NCBI GenBank assembly: GCA_937911505.1
Contig: CALEMF010000123.1
Span: forward strand, 1 to 42,953
Origin: an uncultured Cytophagales bacterium
GTDB lineage: Bacteria > Bacteroidota > Bacteroidia > Cytophagales > Thermonemataceae
Direction: 5' to 3'
Length of the DNA: 42,953 nucleotides
Positions within the stretch are counted from its first letter, which is position 1. Each line of letters begins with the position of its first letter. Shown piece by piece: positions 24,992 through 33,852 of the stretch. Position numbers and translations under genes: made by a program. Under the pieces are notes generated by a model, which saw only the letters and a list, made by a program, of their open reading frames with translations, was not told the DNA's origin and searched no databases.

Positions 24992-26091
24992 TTTCAGTAT
25001 TTGGTAGTAATTTCGGACAAGAAGAAATAGAGGCCGCCTCAAAAACCATTTCGGCACAGTGGGTTGGCATAGGAAAACAGGTACAAGCTTTCGAAGAGAA
25101 GTTTGCAGCCTTTATTGAAAGTGATAATTTCCTTTTGGTAGATTCAGGCTCTAACGCACTTTTCATGGCTGTGAAGCTCCTAGACCTTCCTCCAGCCTCA
25201 GAGATTATCCTCCCCTCTTTTACTTGGGTAGCTTGTGCTCAAGCCGTTCTAATGGCCGGGCATCGACCTGTGTTCTGCGATGTAGAACGAGGCACGCAAA
25301 ATGTAAGTGCAGCGACTATTAAACCACATATTACCCCAAAGACTGGCGCTATAATGGTAGTTCACTATGCTGGTAAGCCAGTAGATATATCACCTATTCT
25401 TGCTTTAGGTATTCCTGTTATTGAGGATGCTGCTCATGCAGTAGCGGCGCGTCATCTAGGGAAAGCCTGTGGTACTTTAGGCGATGTAGGAATATATAGT
25501 TTTGACTCCGTAAAGAATTTGGCAATGGGAGAAGGCGGTGGTATTACTTGTAAAAACGCCTCTCTCTTACAGAAAGCGCGCCAATGGCGCTACTGCGGTA
25601 TTGGGAAATCGGGTTTTCAGCAGGCTACGCATACCAAAACGCCTCACCGATGGTGGGAATATACCATCACCGACCCTTTCATTAAAATGCTTCCTACCGA
25701 TTTGGAAGCAAGTATTGGTTTGGTACAGTTAGACAAGCTTGCAGCGAATCAAGCAAAAAGAAAGCAGATTTGGCAGCAATACCAAAAGGCTTTTGCTCCT
25801 ATAAACTGGATTATATGCCCTGAAGAAACAGATACAGAAGCGCACGGTTATTTTTCTTACTTTATCCAAGTACCTGAGAGAGATCAACTTGCTCACTATC
25901 TACTAGAAAATAAGATTTATACTACGCTTCGTTACCATCCGCTCCATCTAAATAAAGTCTATGCCTCTTCAACTCCCTTACCTAACTGTGAACATCTCAA
26001 TGAAACAGGGCTCAATATTCCCTTACATCCACGCCTGACAGCAGAAGAGGTAGCTTACGTCATAGAGAAAATTATTAACTTTAGAGCTTAA
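24988..26091 (+). CDS. DegT/DnrJ/EryC1/StrS sugar aminotransferase
   Basis: 367 residues, starting at a GTG inside the previous stop (first residues MISVFGSNFGQEEIEAASKT). It has the motifs of the SMAT family: VDSGSNALFMAVKLL, PSFTWVACAQAVLMAG, the PLP-contacting Asp147 in VIEDAAHAV and the Schiff-base Lys176 in SFDSVKNLAMGEGG. It aminates a keto-sugar bound to a nucleotide, using PLP and glutamate. Together with the neighbouring acyltransferase it probably makes an N-acyl amino sugar for a surface glycan. The C-terminal substrate part is of normal length. Confidence 0.93.
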   Translation: MISVFGSNFGQEEIEAASKTISAQWVGIGKQVQAFEEKFAAFIESDNFLLVDSGSNALFMAVKLLDLPPASEIILPSFTWVACAQAVLMAGHRPVFCDVERGTQNVSAATIKPHITPKTGAIMVVHYAGKPVDISPILALGIPVIEDAAHAVAARHLGKACGTLGDVGIYSFDSVKNLAMGEGGGITCKNASLLQKARQWRYCGIGKSGFQQATHTKTPHRWWEYTITDPFIKMLPTDLEASIGLVQLDKLAANQAKRKQIWQQYQKAFAPINWIICPEETDTEAHGYFSYFIQVPERDQLAHYLLENKIYTTLRYHPLHLNKVYASSTPLPNCEHLNETGLNIPLHPRLTAEEVAYVIEKIINFRA

Positions 26092-26092
26092 T

Positions 26093-27223
26093 ATGGATTT
26101 AACTGCTTATCCCTTATGTAAAGAGGCTGATTTATCTGTATACCGCCCTCCACTCGATTTTTTCATCAATAGAATTATCAAAAAAGAGTGTTTTTCCTTC
26201 ACCAGACAGTTAAATGGCTTTTGGGACGCTATTATTGCTGCTTGGATTATGGCTCCCTCTCTCCGAGAAATTCGCTTAGAGAAGGAAGACTATGTAAGAG
26301 ATTTGGCAGTAGTGATGTCAAAAGGGAAGTGGGATTTAGAAGGGCTTTATTACGAACCCTCATTTTACGCGGAGCTCCTCCACTTATTACGACAGTTGGA
26401 TCAACTAGATGATTCATTTTTCTTTGGGGTAAGTGATACCCACTTTGTTCCTAGCTTCCCTCCTCCGTACAAGAAAGATGACTTCATGCTACCTAGAAAG
26501 TGTATTTTTAAATATCTTTCTACCTCCAGTCCGTTAAAGTATTTTAAAGTTCGCTATAGAAATAGGCATGAGGTAATAAAGCTACTTTTACCTGAGGCAC
26601 TCCCTCTCTTCGACGGGCTCATTTGGAAGCTTTATAGTTATGAAGATCAGATTTGGAAATTATTTGAAGCCATACAGCCTCATCCAATTGTGCTAATAGG
26701 TCCAGCCCATTATCAAGACTTTACCACGCTTGTTCCTTTACCACATTATCACTTTATTCCTATACACCACTCTCAGGCTTCAAAACAAAGGCAAGAAATA
26801 CTGCAAAAAATAGAACAGCTTCATAAAAAGCTCATAAGTAATACACATCCACCTATCTATTTCTTTGTAGCGGGTTCCTTATCAGTATGGTTGGTCTACC
26901 ATTTACACCAGCGCATAGAGCATAAATTCCTCATAGATATAGGACAAGCTTTTAACTTCCTTTACCCCAGAAAAAAAGGATTACTTCATAGGGAGTTTGG
27001 CTATAGTAAGAAAGCGGATGAGGGGAGGAAGATATACCAGTATAGATCACAAAGAAATTATGGAAGTGCCGACTTCCAATCAGATATGCTTATTGAAAAC
27101 CATAGGGTGACATTTGATGTAAACCTTCCTTTTTCACAAATTTGGCTAGAGGTATTATTAGCAACGCTGAAAGTTAGGCCTATACGCCGTAAGTTTCTTA
27201 GATGGAAACATCAACTCTTTTAG
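26093..27223 (+). CDS. Glycosyltransferase candidate, GT-D-like
   Basis: 376 residues, no signal peptide, rich in aromatic and His residues. I do not find a GT-A or GT-B signature. Some elements resemble the GT-D fold (DUF1792-type) glycosyltransferases: an N-terminal SFTRQLNGFWDAII in place of the usual R-F-G-D-G-E, then PIVLIGPAHYQDF, and FFVAGSLSVWLVYHLHQRI followed by FLIDIGQAFNFL (the G-x-L-S ... D-I-G pattern). It starts 2 bp after the aminotransferase and so belongs to the same unit. That supports sugar transfer. The DGE residues are not conserved, so this is a tentative call. Confidence 0.5.
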   Translation: MDLTAYPLCKEADLSVYRPPLDFFINRIIKKECFSFTRQLNGFWDAIIAAWIMAPSLREIRLEKEDYVRDLAVVMSKGKWDLEGLYYEPSFYAELLHLLRQLDQLDDSFFFGVSDTHFVPSFPPPYKKDDFMLPRKCIFKYLSTSSPLKYFKVRYRNRHEVIKLLLPEALPLFDGLIWKLYSYEDQIWKLFEAIQPHPIVLIGPAHYQDFTTLVPLPHYHFIPIHHSQASKQRQEILQKIEQLHKKLISNTHPPIYFFVAGSLSVWLVYHLHQRIEHKFLIDIGQAFNFLYPRKKGLLHREFGYSKKADEGRKIYQYRSQRNYGSADFQSDMLIENHRVTFDVNLPFSQIWLEVLLATLKVRPIRRKFLRWKHQLF

Positions 27224-27228
27224 CAGTA

Positions 27229-29829
27229 TCACAACCGCACCGCCACCAAGGTAATGTCATCTCTTTGTTGTGTACCGCGTTGGTGTCGCTGTAGTATTGT
27301 GTCGAGTTGGTTAATTTGATCCACGAGACACTGCTGTGCATTTTTTTCTAAAAAAGAAACCACTTGTTTTGTGCCTAGTTTTCTACGCTTTTGATCATTC
27401 TGATCGGCCAAGCCATCCGTGGCTAAGTAAAGGGTATCTCCTGCCGTTAATGTAAGCGTCTTACTCTTAAAGTCGACCCCATATTCTGTATTGCCAATAG
27501 ATTTACGATCTTCTTTCAGTACTTCTACCTTTCCTTCTTGTTTTCTCATAAACCACAAAGGGCGCTTTGCGCCTGCAAACGTGATCTCTCGATAGTCACT
27601 TGCTTGTTTTTCAATACGCACCAAGCAAACGTCCATCCCATAATTGGCCTTCGAGACACTTCTTTGTAAAGTAGCGTGTACTTCCTTATCCAACTCTTTT
27701 AGTACTTTACCCGGCTCCTCGATCCGTTTTACTTTAATGATATTGTTCAATAAATCATTGCCAATCATACTCATCAGTGCACCTGGCACGCCGTGTCCTG
27801 TACAATCGATTATGGCCAGAAAAGCAGTATTGTCTTGCTGATAAAACCAGTAAAAGTCTCCACTTACCACATCTTTAGGGTGGTACAACATGGCACATTC
27901 ACTGAAAAAAGCTTCCAGGGCTTCGCCTGTAGGCAAAATCGCATTTTGTATGGTCAAGGAAGCCTGGATACTACTATTAATGAGTTGATTACGACGTTGT
28001 AACTGTTTGTTCTGGTATTCGATAGCATCACGTTGTGAGACAATTTCTGCTTGCTTTTTCTCTAGCTCAGTGGCTTGTGCTTGTATCTCGTTATTTCTTA
28101 CAGAGAGGAGTTGATTTTTCTTTTTATTTTGAAACCAAGCGTAAAGAATCAGTACAATAATGACAAAGGCGAGTATCAAACCTACTATAAATCCTCGTTG
28201 TTCCAGCTTCCTAATACTTTTTTGCTTGGCTGTTTTCTGTTGTTCAAGCGCCTTCTCTTTGGCCAGTAAGCTAATGGCTTGTTGCTGTTTGGTTTCGCGT
28301 AGTTTACGTTTCTCTATGTCAGATTGCTGTAACGCCTTCTCTCTTTCTAATAAGACATTTTGTTGTTTGAGGCGCTCTTCACTTGCTTTGCGCTCCGAGA
28401 TGGCCAGTAATTGGTTTACCTGTTCTTTTTCCAGTTGTTCATTTCTAATTTCGGTACGTAGCAACTCTTGATTTTGTGCTTGTAGTGCTAAAGCCTGTGC
28501 TTTCTTTTCATCTTCTAGTTGTAGTTGCTTGAGTAGTATTTCTTTATTCTCTGCGTCTGCCATCAGAAGTTGAAATTGCTTCTCTGCCTTCTCTACGTTA
28601 AGTTCATTCCGAAATTTATTTTGCTCGGAGATTCTCTCCTGTCTTGCCAAGCTATCGCGTAAATTGAGATACGATTGGTAGAACTGCTGTGACTCTTTGA
28701 AGTTGTTGGTGCTCTCATATACCTCTGCCAAAATTTTATAACTGTCACTTAAAACTTGTGGGTAGCTACCTGCCTTTGCCTCATTAGCGGCTTCTGTAGC
28801 GTACCTACGCGCTTCTCCATACGCCTCAAACGTAACAGCATTGACGGCTAGGTAGTTTTTGGCGCGTATTTGTGCTTGGACGTCCCCTTTCCGCTTGTAA
28901 GCAGCGAACGCTTCTTGTAAGTATTTTTGAGCCGTTTGGTATTCCCCTCGTTTTGCACTCATTGTACCTAAATTCGTGAGTACAACAGGATCTATAGGTT
29001 GTGATGTACTTCCCAAGCGGTAAGCCTTTTTGAAGTACTCGTAAGCTTTCTGTTCATTCCCTAACTGCCTGTAGAGGTAGCCAATGTTGTTCAATACGCT
29101 CACTTGAGCGGTAGTATCTTGCTGGTCTTGTAGTAATTTGAGGGCATAAACACGCGTTTTAATAGCCTCATTGTACTGTTCGTCGAGGTAATAGGCATGT
29201 GCCAAGGTAGAAAATAGCGTTGTTTGTACCTGTGTGTCCTTTACGTAAGGATTTTCTTTTACAAGTGCCTCACTATTCTCGATGGCTTTGGTGTGTTGTT
29301 GGGTATTTAAGTAACAGGTATTGAGGCGTAATCGTGTGTTAAAAGCAGAAATGGGATGTTGTAGCGCTTGGTTGATCACCAGCGCCTTTTCAAAGTATTC
29401 TTGGGCTTTTTTATATAAATCTTCTTCAAGGTATACGTTTCCCAAACCATAGTAAGCCTCTTCTAGGGCGTCTTGGGCGCGTAGCGACACAAAACCATTG
29501 ATAGCCTGCAGGAAATAATCTTGTGCCTCATTGTAAGTTTTATTTTGTACTTGTATTTTGGCTAATATCAAATAGCTTTGTGCTTTTCCTCTTTTGTAAA
29601 AAGCTTCTTCAGATAGTTTCAAAGCTGCTTGGGCATAGTTACGAGCGCGTTTTAGATTTTTTTCTTGTAGTGCCTGTTGCGCTTGCCGATTGAGCAGGTT
29701 GATTTGAAGGGTATCATTCCAGAAGGGTCTTTTAGTAGCTGCTACTTCAGAGGTACTCGCCATGTACATCAGGCCTACTATAAAGCTTATCACTACTAGA
29801 TGAGTAGACTTTAGAAACACAGGTAACAT
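27229..29829 (-). CDS. TPR sensor with SpoIIE-type phosphatase
   Basis: 866 residues. An N-terminal signal/anchor (LVVISFIVGLMYMAS) is followed by about seven to eight TPRs (about 45-400; e.g. EEAYYGLGNVYLEEDLYKKA, SVLNNIGYLYRQLGNEQKAY). Then come a long coiled coil rich in E, K and Q (about 400-545), a membrane helix at about 546-566 (GFIVGLILAFVIIVLILYAW), a second coiled coil and a PP2C/SpoIIE domain (VVSGDFYWFYQ, IIDCTGHGVPGALMSMIG, YGMDVCLVRI, RDDITLVAVRL). It is probably a periplasmic-sensing Ser/Thr phosphatase. It faces the glycan cluster tail to tail with only 5 bp between the two stop codons. Its catalytic domain is a paralogue of the one at 21285-23450. Confidence 0.9.
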   Translation of the reverse strand: MLPVFLKSTHLVVISFIVGLMYMASTSEVAATKRPFWNDTLQINLLNRQAQQALQEKNLKRARNYAQAALKLSEEAFYKRGKAQSYLILAKIQVQNKTYNEAQDYFLQAINGFVSLRAQDALEEAYYGLGNVYLEEDLYKKAQEYFEKALVINQALQHPISAFNTRLRLNTCYLNTQQHTKAIENSEALVKENPYVKDTQVQTTLFSTLAHAYYLDEQYNEAIKTRVYALKLLQDQQDTTAQVSVLNNIGYLYRQLGNEQKAYEYFKKAYRLGSTSQPIDPVVLTNLGTMSAKRGEYQTAQKYLQEAFAAYKRKGDVQAQIRAKNYLAVNAVTFEAYGEARRYATEAANEAKAGSYPQVLSDSYKILAEVYESTNNFKESQQFYQSYLNLRDSLARQERISEQNKFRNELNVEKAEKQFQLLMADAENKEILLKQLQLEDEKKAQALALQAQNQELLRTEIRNEQLEKEQVNQLLAISERKASEERLKQQNVLLEREKALQQSDIEKRKLRETKQQQAISLLAKEKALEQQKTAKQKSIRKLEQRGFIVGLILAFVIIVLILYAWFQNKKKNQLLSVRNNEIQAQATELEKKQAEIVSQRDAIEYQNKQLQRRNQLINSSIQASLTIQNAILPTGEALEAFFSECAMLYHPKDVVSGDFYWFYQQDNTAFLAIIDCTGHGVPGALMSMIGNDLLNNIIKVKRIEEPGKVLKELDKEVHATLQRSVSKANYGMDVCLVRIEKQASDYREITFAGAKRPLWFMRKQEGKVEVLKEDRKSIGNTEYGVDFKSKTLTLTAGDTLYLATDGLADQNDQKRRKLGTKQVVSFLEKNAQQCLVDQINQLDTILQRHQRGTQQRDDITLVAVRL

Positions 29830-29930
29830 ATAGCCAAGATAAGCATTTACAGCGTCATATAGACTTTAAATACTTTTTTTTATGTTAAAAAATAAAATCT
29901 CCTTATCTTTCTATGAGATTTTAATAATCT

Positions 29931-32246
29931 ATGCACCATCTAAATCTAATACCTTCTTACCTGCTACTTACAATTCTCTTTCCTCTCTTTACCCAAGCAC
30001 AGGAGAAAGAATCCTACCAACTAGACCCTGTTGAGGAACTCCTAGAAGACAATGAAATCCTTACCATAGAAGAATTACTCAGCGCAGAAATTCAAGCGAC
30101 TGATCGTATTCGTGTACAAAAAAACACACGTGCTCCAGCTACGGTTGTTATCATTTCTGAGGAGCAGATTCGTTTACGCAACTACCAGTCGCTCTTGGAT
30201 GTATTGCAAGACCAGTCTGATATCAAAATTGACTACGGAGTAGACCCCCGCTGGATGAACGATGTAAGTATTCGTGGTATAAGAGGAATGGACAAGTTCA
30301 TTATTCTTTTAGATGGTATTCGTATCTCTTCACCTACCAATGAGTTGATCCCTATTATGCAAAACTACCCCGTACATTTTGCCAGGCAGATCGAAATTGT
30401 TTACGGCCCTGCTTCTGCCTTGTACGGGGCAGATGCCTTTGCGGGCATAATTAATATCATTACTAAAGAAGCTACCGAATTAGAAAAAGTCAATGTAACG
30501 GTACAAGGCGGTACACACAACCAGTTTTTGGGTAATATTTATACTGGTGTACGACTAAGTGAGAAAGTGGGCTTAACCCTTTCGGGGCAATACGCCTTCG
30601 ACCAGCAACCTGATTTAAGTAGATTCTACCCAGAAGAGTATGGTAATATTGAGCAAACCTTGAGAACGGGTACTTTCCAGACGATTTTTGGCCCAGTAAC
30701 ATCATCTGAGACCGTGTTTCCTGACAATACAACCACGCCACTCTCCGCTTATGCCTTACAAGGAAATTTGGATGCAGGGCGATTTCGGCTGTCCTTCTTT
30801 AAAAACTACTCGGTTAATCCTTCCACTCAGGCAATTGACCCTAATAATGGCGTATATAACCGTGGTGCTTTTTTTGGTCACGGAATCACCATGCTTACAG
30901 CTCAATACACCCAGACAGGTCGTAAATTGAAGAGCACAACAATTCTTACGGGAAGTCAGTACCGGCTTGCACCGCTCTCTAATTTTAGAAATGTGTTTTC
31001 AGATATGAATACCGCCTACAAATATGGGCGTGGCTGGATGTTGAAAGGAGAGCAGCTCTTTAACTGGTCTATCCAAGAAAACATTAACCTTACCTTCGGG
31101 GGTACCTACGAAGCCTTCTTGTCTTATCCAAGGGGGCACGATCTGCAGTATCCTATCTTTGAGAATGACCCTTCTGGGAGAGCAGTCATTGTGAATAGTG
31201 TTTTAGAGAATAACCCTGAAGGGATTGAGGCGGATATTCCACGTGTGGCCTATAACAATACAGGTGGTTTATTACAGCTACAAGTCAGAACGCTGGAGCG
31301 TATCACCGCTACTATCGGCGCACGCTTTGATTATAATACACGTTTTGGTACTACCTTCAACCCGCGGCTTGGAATTGTATGGGAAGCTACCGAAAAAACC
31401 ACCCTCAAAGCGCTGTATGGTTCTGCTTTCCTAGCCCCCTCCCCTCAGGCAGCTTTCGATCAGTTTGGTACTTTTTCTTCTCCAGACAGTGGCCGTACTT
31501 ATCGCTCTACTTTTTTTCGCTTACCCAACCCAGACCTTGAGCCGCAGCTCATTCAAACTTTCGAGCTAGGGGCAAATACTTTTCTTAGCGAGCAATTTGG
31601 GGTTAGTTTTTCGGGCTTTTATGCTATCATCACGGGTCTATTTACTTTTGTACCCGATGCAGGTAATACTAATCTTTATGATGGTGTTTTTAAAGGCTGG
31701 CCAGTAGACTACATAGAAGTAACGATCAACCAAGGAACACAACAAAATTATGGTGGTACGGTACGCTTTGATTATTTAAAAAAGCTGGGCGTTAATAGTC
31801 GTTTGACAGCCTATGCCATGCTAAGTGTAGTAACAGGTACAGTTGATACGGAGGTACAAGGCGATAGTATTAGCAACAGAGAGATTCCTGCTTATGCACC
31901 ACTTACTTTCAGAACAGGTGTAGATTTACGATGGAAGCGCTGGGGGTTTTCACCAAGACTTATACTTACAAGCGCCCAAAGAACATATGCCTTTAGCATC
32001 AATAACCCCGAAGAGCGACAGACAATCGCTGGATTTGCGCTACTCAACGTAAACCTTGAATACCAGCTCCCTCCCTACGCTACTTTTTATGTAGATATAG
32101 ATAACGCGCTTGATCAACGCTACAGACACGTAAATCTCGGAGCAGCTCCAGACTCACGTGTACAAGGGGCGGCCTCTTCCGAAATTCAGCAAGGGATGCC
32201 GCAATACCCCATAAGAATTGCAGGTGGTGTAAAGTTTCGTTTTTAA
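29931..32246 (+). CDS. TonB-dependent receptor (second)
   Basis: 771 residues with a clear signal peptide (MHHLNLIPSYLLLTILFPLF, cleavage near TQAQ). There is no carboxypeptidase-like N-terminal domain; a short acidic stretch (EELLEDNEILTIEELLSAEI) carries the likely TonB box. The plug has NTRAPATVVIISEEQI, SIRGIRGMDKFIILLDGIRI and YGPASALYGADAFAGIINII, and the barrel follows to a C-terminal RIAGGVKFRF. It resembles vitamin B12/colicin-type receptors in plug style. It imports an unknown substrate. It lies 66 bp upstream of an ATE-like gene, with which no functional link is obvious. Confidence 0.92.
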   Translation: MHHLNLIPSYLLLTILFPLFTQAQEKESYQLDPVEELLEDNEILTIEELLSAEIQATDRIRVQKNTRAPATVVIISEEQIRLRNYQSLLDVLQDQSDIKIDYGVDPRWMNDVSIRGIRGMDKFIILLDGIRISSPTNELIPIMQNYPVHFARQIEIVYGPASALYGADAFAGIINIITKEATELEKVNVTVQGGTHNQFLGNIYTGVRLSEKVGLTLSGQYAFDQQPDLSRFYPEEYGNIEQTLRTGTFQTIFGPVTSSETVFPDNTTTPLSAYALQGNLDAGRFRLSFFKNYSVNPSTQAIDPNNGVYNRGAFFGHGITMLTAQYTQTGRKLKSTTILTGSQYRLAPLSNFRNVFSDMNTAYKYGRGWMLKGEQLFNWSIQENINLTFGGTYEAFLSYPRGHDLQYPIFENDPSGRAVIVNSVLENNPEGIEADIPRVAYNNTGGLLQLQVRTLERITATIGARFDYNTRFGTTFNPRLGIVWEATEKTTLKALYGSAFLAPSPQAAFDQFGTFSSPDSGRTYRSTFFRLPNPDLEPQLIQTFELGANTFLSEQFGVSFSGFYAIITGLFTFVPDAGNTNLYDGVFKGWPVDYIEVTINQGTQQNYGGTVRFDYLKKLGVNSRLTAYAMLSVVTGTVDTEVQGDSISNREIPAYAPLTFRTGVDLRWKRWGFSPRLILTSAQRTYAFSINNPEERQTIAGFALLNVNLEYQLPPYATFYVDIDNALDQRYRHVNLGAAPDSRVQGAASSEIQQGMPQYPIRIAGGVKFRF

Positions 32247-32311
32247 AAGAAGGGTTGTTTGCTTTTTAGTAGACTGGTATCTACTTTTGTTAAGACACGT
32301 GTAGTTTCAAA

Positions 32312-33394
32312 ATGTTTGCTAGCCAAGATATTGTTCAAATTTTCTTTCCCCATAGGCTACAGTCATATGAGTTAGATGCTTTTTTAGCAGAAGGATGGTT
32401 TAGAAGTTGTACTTCTATGTATCGCTCGCAGATTATCTGTATGGATGAGGACGTCTTTTCGGTGGTCAATATTCGTTTACCCTTAGATAACTATCAGATA
32501 AAAAAAAGCCTCCGCAAGAATTACCGAAAAATACAAGATCATTTTCGTACTGTAGTTCGCCCTGCTGCTGTAGATGCTGAAAAGGAAGCCCTTTACCAAA
32601 CCCACAAAAATAGATTTAAAGGATTTATTTTTAATGACTTACAAACATATTTGTACGCTAATAACAATACACAAAATATCTTCGAGACTTACGAGGTGGC
32701 CGTCTACGATGAGCAAGAAAAGCTCGTAGCGGTAAGCTTCTTTGATATTGGTAAAAATAGCGTAGCGAGTATTATTGGGCTCTACGATCAATCCTACAGT
32801 AACTATAGCTTAGGCTTATACACGATGCTATACGAAATTCAGCACGCAAAAGAATTGGCCATTACCTATTACTACCCTGGCTATGTCTTTCATACCCCTT
32901 CTGTATTTGACTATAAGCTGCGCTTAGGGAATTATGAGTATTATGACTGGCAAGGCAACTGGCTTCCTTATGAACACGCCAAGCAAGCCAGTTGGACAGC
33001 CGATGTGATCAAAGAGAAGATTCAACTACTGACTAGTACCTTACAGAGGGAAGGTATTCGTTTTCATCAATATCTTTATCCCTTATTTTCTTTTGGCTAC
33101 TTAGAGGCTTTTCAAGAGTTTGAGTTTGTAAAGGAGGTGTTGCTGCTGCAAGTCTTCCCTACCATCTCAACACGTAGCACCAAATACTTTATAGCTTACT
33201 TACCCGAAAAGAAAACCTATCGCTACTTCAGTACAGAGGTATTTGTACTGGCCGATTTGTTAGGCATTCCTCAGTCAGATTATCAATTCAACGAAGCACT
33301 TTACTTTGCCGATCCGCTTTGCTATACAGACCTTGTATTAGAAAGCCAGCAACTATCGCTTTTTGTTGAAGAAATGAAGCGGGTATTGTGTTAA
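32312..33394 (+). CDS. Arginyl-tRNA-protein transferase (ATE)-like protein
   Basis: 360 residues. The N-terminal half has the ATE-like YELDAFLAEGWFRSCTSMYR and RLPLDNYQIKKSLRKNYRKI. The GNAT-type half shows YQTHKNRFKG, YEVAVYDEQEKLVAVSFFDI, SNYSLGLYTMLYEIQHAKEL and YYYPGYVFHTPSVFDYKLRL, the hallmark of arginyl/leucyl transferase folds. Such enzymes add an amino acid from aminoacyl-tRNA to a protein N-terminus, marking it for degradation. The Cys-x-x-Cys type cluster of canonical ATE1/Bpt is absent. Function as a true N-degron enzyme is therefore uncertain, and a divergent Bacteroidota lineage is more likely. The extra C-terminal region (about 265-360) is not recognised. Confidence 0.72.
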   Translation: MFASQDIVQIFFPHRLQSYELDAFLAEGWFRSCTSMYRSQIICMDEDVFSVVNIRLPLDNYQIKKSLRKNYRKIQDHFRTVVRPAAVDAEKEALYQTHKNRFKGFIFNDLQTYLYANNNTQNIFETYEVAVYDEQEKLVAVSFFDIGKNSVASIIGLYDQSYSNYSLGLYTMLYEIQHAKELAITYYYPGYVFHTPSVFDYKLRLGNYEYYDWQGNWLPYEHAKQASWTADVIKEKIQLLTSTLQREGIRFHQYLYPLFSFGYLEAFQEFEFVKEVLLLQVFPTISTRSTKYFIAYLPEKKTYRYFSTEVFVLADLLGIPQSDYQFNEALYFADPLCYTDLVLESQQLSLFVEEMKRVLC

Positions 33395-33411
33395 CTTACC
33401 GTTTATTGCCT

Positions 33412-33759
33412 TTATAATACTACTTTGGGTGCTATCCACCTGAATTGATGCTTTTTATACTCTTTTTGGGGTGCAGTGATGATGTCGTCCCAGTAAACAC
33501 AAGTATCTTTTCGTTCCGCAATTTGAATGGCACAGTTTCTCAGTACATTAATGAGAATACCACCTGTCACGTTCTGATATTCTTTAGCCAATGGTGCAAA
33601 ATCAACCTTTTCTTCTACCTTTAGTTGGCTGTTAGCAAATATTTTTTGCCAGAGGCGTAAACGCTCCTCTTCTGAGGGAGCAGGAAAGACGACGATCGCT
33701 TGGAACCTTCTTACAAAGGCATCGTCTATATCATTAAACTTAAGTACTATAGCCCTTAA
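33412..33759 (-). pseudogene. C-terminal fragment of an AAA+ ATPase
   Basis: The minus-strand frame ending at TAA 33412-33414 encodes DIDDAFVRRFQAIVVFPAPS, ERLRLWQKIF, DFAPLAKEYQNVTGGILINV and LRNCAIQIAERKD. This is the sensor-2/lid region of an FtsH-like AAA+ ATPase (R-R-F as arginine finger, then V-T-G-G sensor 2). No Walker A or B lies upstream: similarity fades near 33740-33759 and the frame closes at a stop at 33790-33792, just before jetA. The gene is decapitated at the edge of the Wadjet operon, so the island probably replaced its 5' part. No start codon gives a plausible short protein. Confidence 0.8.
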
Positions 33760-33852
33760 AAAATTATTAAAATGCTTGTACTTTGGCCTTTACTATTCTT
33801 ACTTTACATAAAGCAAACAACCTATCAGTAAACATTAAAATCTATCTTAAAA

